From positions 2,633,020 through 2,697,019 of the forward strand of contig CP099423.1 in NCBI GenBank assembly GCA_024114885.1: a stretch of DNA of 64,000 nucleotides, written 5' to 3'. The notes beneath the pieces were generated by a model that searched no databases, was not told where the DNA came from, and worked only from the letters and a program-made list of their open reading frames with translations. The position numbers and the translations under genes are program-made. This document shows, piece after piece, positions 61,501-64,000 of this stretch; position 1 is the first letter of the stretch, and each line of letters opens with the position of its first letter. The DNA is from Septoria linicola (Eukaryota; Ascomycota; Dothideomycetes; Mycosphaerellales; Mycosphaerellaceae).

Positions 61501-63830
61501 TTAGATCCGGCCGTAGTCTCGCTTAAAGTATCTAGTACGATAACTATACGCTTTATTACCTTATAGGTAGAGTCTTAGAATCCTCTCTACTACGACCTAG
61601 CCGCTATAGTACTTTCTATAATAATACTATTAATATCGTAGTACTTTAGTACTCTTTAGACTTATACTAGCTAATCCTTAAACTAGACGAACTAAGTAGC
61701 CTAATTACGCTTTCGTAGGCTTAGGTAGAGTTAGTATAGTAAGAGGAAATTATCGCTAAGATAACGATACTTATAGAGACTCTCTACGATATCTTGTCTA
61801 CTATACTATCTAAGAGGCGGATACTATATACGTTCGTCTCGCTATAATATAGAGAACATTATTAGTAGGAACTATAGCTTTATAACTAAGGTAGAGGTTA
61901 TTAAGGAATTTAACCGTCTACGAGGTAAGCGAAGCTTATAGGTACTCTCTACTACTTCTTATCTACTATACTGTCTAAGAGGCTAATACCGTATACGTTC
62001 GTCTCGCCGTAACGTAGAGAGGACGATAGCTACGAGTTTAATCTATAGTAAGGTCTATAAGAGAAGAAGGCTCCTATATTATAGAAGACTATATATAGAA
62101 GAGTAGATTTATTAGGAGCGGCGATATAAACCTAACGTAATTCGCGTTCTAAAGATTAGATCCGGCTACGGTCTCGCTTAAAGTATCTAGTACGATAACT
62201 ATACGCTTTATTACCTTATAGGTAGAGTCTTAGAATCCTCTCTACTACGACCTAGCCGCTATAGTACTTTCTATAATAATACTATTAATATCGTAGTACT
62301 TTAGTACTCTTTAGACTTATACTAGCTAATCCTTAAACTAGACAAATAAAGTAGCCTACTTACGCTTTCGTCGAATAGCTAAGGTAGAGGTCGTTAAGGA
62401 ATTCAACTATCTACGAGGTAAGCGAAGCTTATAGGCACTCTCTACTACTTCCTATCTACTATACCGTCTAAGGGGCTAATACTATATACGTTCGTCTCGC
62501 TATAACGTAGAGAATATTACTAGTAAGATAACGATACTTATAGGTACTCTCTACTACTTCTTGTCTACTATACTATCTAAGAGGCTAATACTATATACGT
62601 TCGTCTCGCTATAACGTAGAGAATATTATCGGTAGGAACTACAGCTTTATAACTAAGGTAGAGGTTATTAAGGAATTTAAACGTCTATAAGGTAAGCGAA
62701 GCTTATAGGTACTCTCTACTACTTCTCGTCTACTATACCGTCTAAGTAGCTAATACTATATACGTTCGTCTCGCTATAACGTAGAGAATATTAGTAGTAA
62801 GATAACGATACTTATAGGGACTCTCTACTACTTCCTATCTACTATACTATCTAAGGAGCTAATACTATATACGTTCGTCTCGCTATAACGTAGAGAACAT
62901 TATTAGTAGGAACTATAGCTTTATAACTAAGGTAGAGGTTATTAAGGAATTTAAACGTCTACGAGGTAAGTAAAGCTTCTAGGTACTCTCTACTACTTCT
63001 TATCTACTATACCGTCTAAGAGGCTAATACCGTATACGTTCGTCTCGCTATAACGTAGAGAATATTAGCGGTAAGATAACTATACTTACCGAGACTTATC
63101 TAGAACTCGTACTAGCTGTAGTTCTCTAGATACGTTAGTAGGAACTACGGCTTTATAACTAAGATAGAGGTTATTAAGGAATTTAAACGTCTACGAGGTA
63201 AGCGAACCTTCTAGGCACTCTCTACTACTTCTTATCTACTATACTATCTAAGGGGCTAATACCGTATACGTTCGTCTCGCTATAACGTAGAGAGGACGAT
63301 AGCTACGAGTCTAATCTATAGTAAGGTCTATAAGGGAAGAAGGCTCTCGTATTATAGAAGACTATATATAGAGAAGTAGATTTATTAGAAACGGCGATAT
63401 AATCCTAACGTAATTCGCGTTCTAAAGATTAGATCTAGCCGCGGTCTCGCTTAAAGTATCTAGTACGATAACTATACGCTTTATTACCTTATAGGTAGAG
63501 TCTTAGAATCCTCTCTACTACGACCTAGCCGCTATAGTACTTTCTATAATAATACTATTAATATCGTAGTACTTTAGTACTCTTTAGACTTATACTAGCT
63601 AATCCTTAAACTAGACGAACTAAGTAGCCTACTTACGCTTTCGTCGAATAACTAAGGTAGAGGTTATTAAGGAATTTAACTATCTATAAGGTAAGCGATA
63701 CTTCTAGGTACTCTCTACGACTTCTTATCTACTATACTATCTAAGAGGTAGATACTATATATATTCGTCTCGCTATAACGTAGAGAAGATTACTAGTAAG
63801 ATAACGATACTTATAGGGACTCTCTACTAC
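58563..63830. repeat. two-component subtelomeric satellite, about 5.3 kb
   Basis: Component A is a short unit opening with CTCTCTACTACTTCTTATCT, followed by ACTATCTAAGAGG, TACGTTCGTCTCGCTATAA, CGTAGAGAATATTA and often GAACTATAGCTTTATAACTA with GTCTACGAGGTAAG. It recurs more than 20 times at spacings of about 110, 160 or 233 bp. Component B is a longer block of about 340 bp beginning GAGTCTAGTCTATAG at 59631, 60521, 61379, 62034 and 63307 and containing AAAGATTAGATC, TAGTACGATAACTATACGC and ATACTATTAATATCGTAGTA. B blocks are 0.66-1.27 kb apart with varying numbers of A units between them. No coding frame is supported. Copies vary mostly by transitions. Confidence 0.93.
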
Positions 63831-63844
63831 TTAGGGTTTAGGGT

Positions 63845-63879
<35 letters not shown>

Positions 63880-64000
63880 GGTTAGGGTTAGGGTTAGGGT
63901 TAGGGTTAGGGTTAGGGTTAGGGTTAGGGTTAGGGTTAGGGTTAGGGTTAGGGTTAGGGTTAGGGTTAGGGTTAGGGTTAGGGTTAGGGTTAGGGTTAGG
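63831..64000 (+). repeat. telomere repeat tract, chromosome end
   Basis: From 63831 the G-rich strand reads TTAGGG, TTTAGGG, TTTAGGG, TTAGGG, TTTAGGG and then uninterrupted TTAGGG to base 64000. The G strand running 5' to 3' towards the right end is the orientation of a true right telomere. The tract starts inside a satellite A unit (CTCTCTACTACTT then AGGG), with no spacer. Confidence 0.99.

Noticed and set aside
58563..63830. CRISPR-like or rDNA-like array next to the telomere
   Set aside because: Units vary in length and are diverged along their whole length with no constant repeat/spacer design. No rRNA-like string was recognised, and the organism is eukaryotic.
1..64000. tRNA genes
   Set aside because: I looked for A/B-box-like strings and cloverleaf arms and found none convincing. 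The only tRNA-related match is the copia primer-binding site.

Overview
This window is the right-hand end of a chromosome of a filamentous ascomycete (Pezizomycotina type). It finishes in about 170 bp of TTAGGG telomere repeat running to the last base. Almost nothing in it is still open to translation: apart from a few spurious or fragmentary frames, every coding-like stretch is cut by TAG and TAA codons. CpA and TpG are nearly missing over most of the window while TpA is abundant and CpG is kept. That is the footprint expected of repeat-induced point mutation (RIP: C to T at CpA on either strand). I therefore annotate the genes as RIP pseudogenes, identified by reading through stops that replace CAG, CAA or TGG codons.

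Layout. 1-6.3 kb: + strand Ty3/gypsy gag-pol, with its left end outside the window. 8.2-11.1 kb: a long unassigned + strand pseudogene. 12.1-17.2 kb: a SNF2-family helicase pseudogene containing paired palindromes, followed by a 64-bp minisatellite at 17.8-18.8 kb. 20.6-29.3 kb: an unassigned + strand pseudogene split by a complete 6.3-kb Ty1/copia element on the - strand (278-bp LTRs, 5-bp target duplication, tRNA-iMet-type primer site). 29.6-31.3 kb: a pogo/Fot-type DNA transposon. 31.8-43.1 kb: a long + strand coding-like tract containing a RecQ-type, telomere-linked helicase with an N-terminal Cys/His module. 43.7-45.5 kb: a second pogo-like element. 46.9-49.0 kb: tandem repeats, one of them an in-frame 150-bp repeat matching an internal part of the helicase tract. 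49.9-55.8 kb: a class II histone deacetylase (Hda1 type, catalytic plus Arb2-like domains) split by a - strand hAT transposon. 56.2-57.2 kb: a second hAT remnant. 57.4-58.6 kb: an unassigned pseudogene. 58.6-63.8 kb: a two-component subtelomeric satellite, cut mid-unit by the telomere.

The genes do not work together as a living system. The window is a layered graveyard of subtelomeric duplications and nested mobile elements silenced by RIP. Three chromatin or DNA-remodelling enzymes (SNF2, RecQ, Hda1) are dead copies, and in the RecQ and Hda1 copies the catalytic or nucleotide-binding residues have been changed by the same dinucleotide rule. The copia element is a later arrival: its two LTRs differ mostly at CpA/TpG sites, so RIP acted again after it landed.
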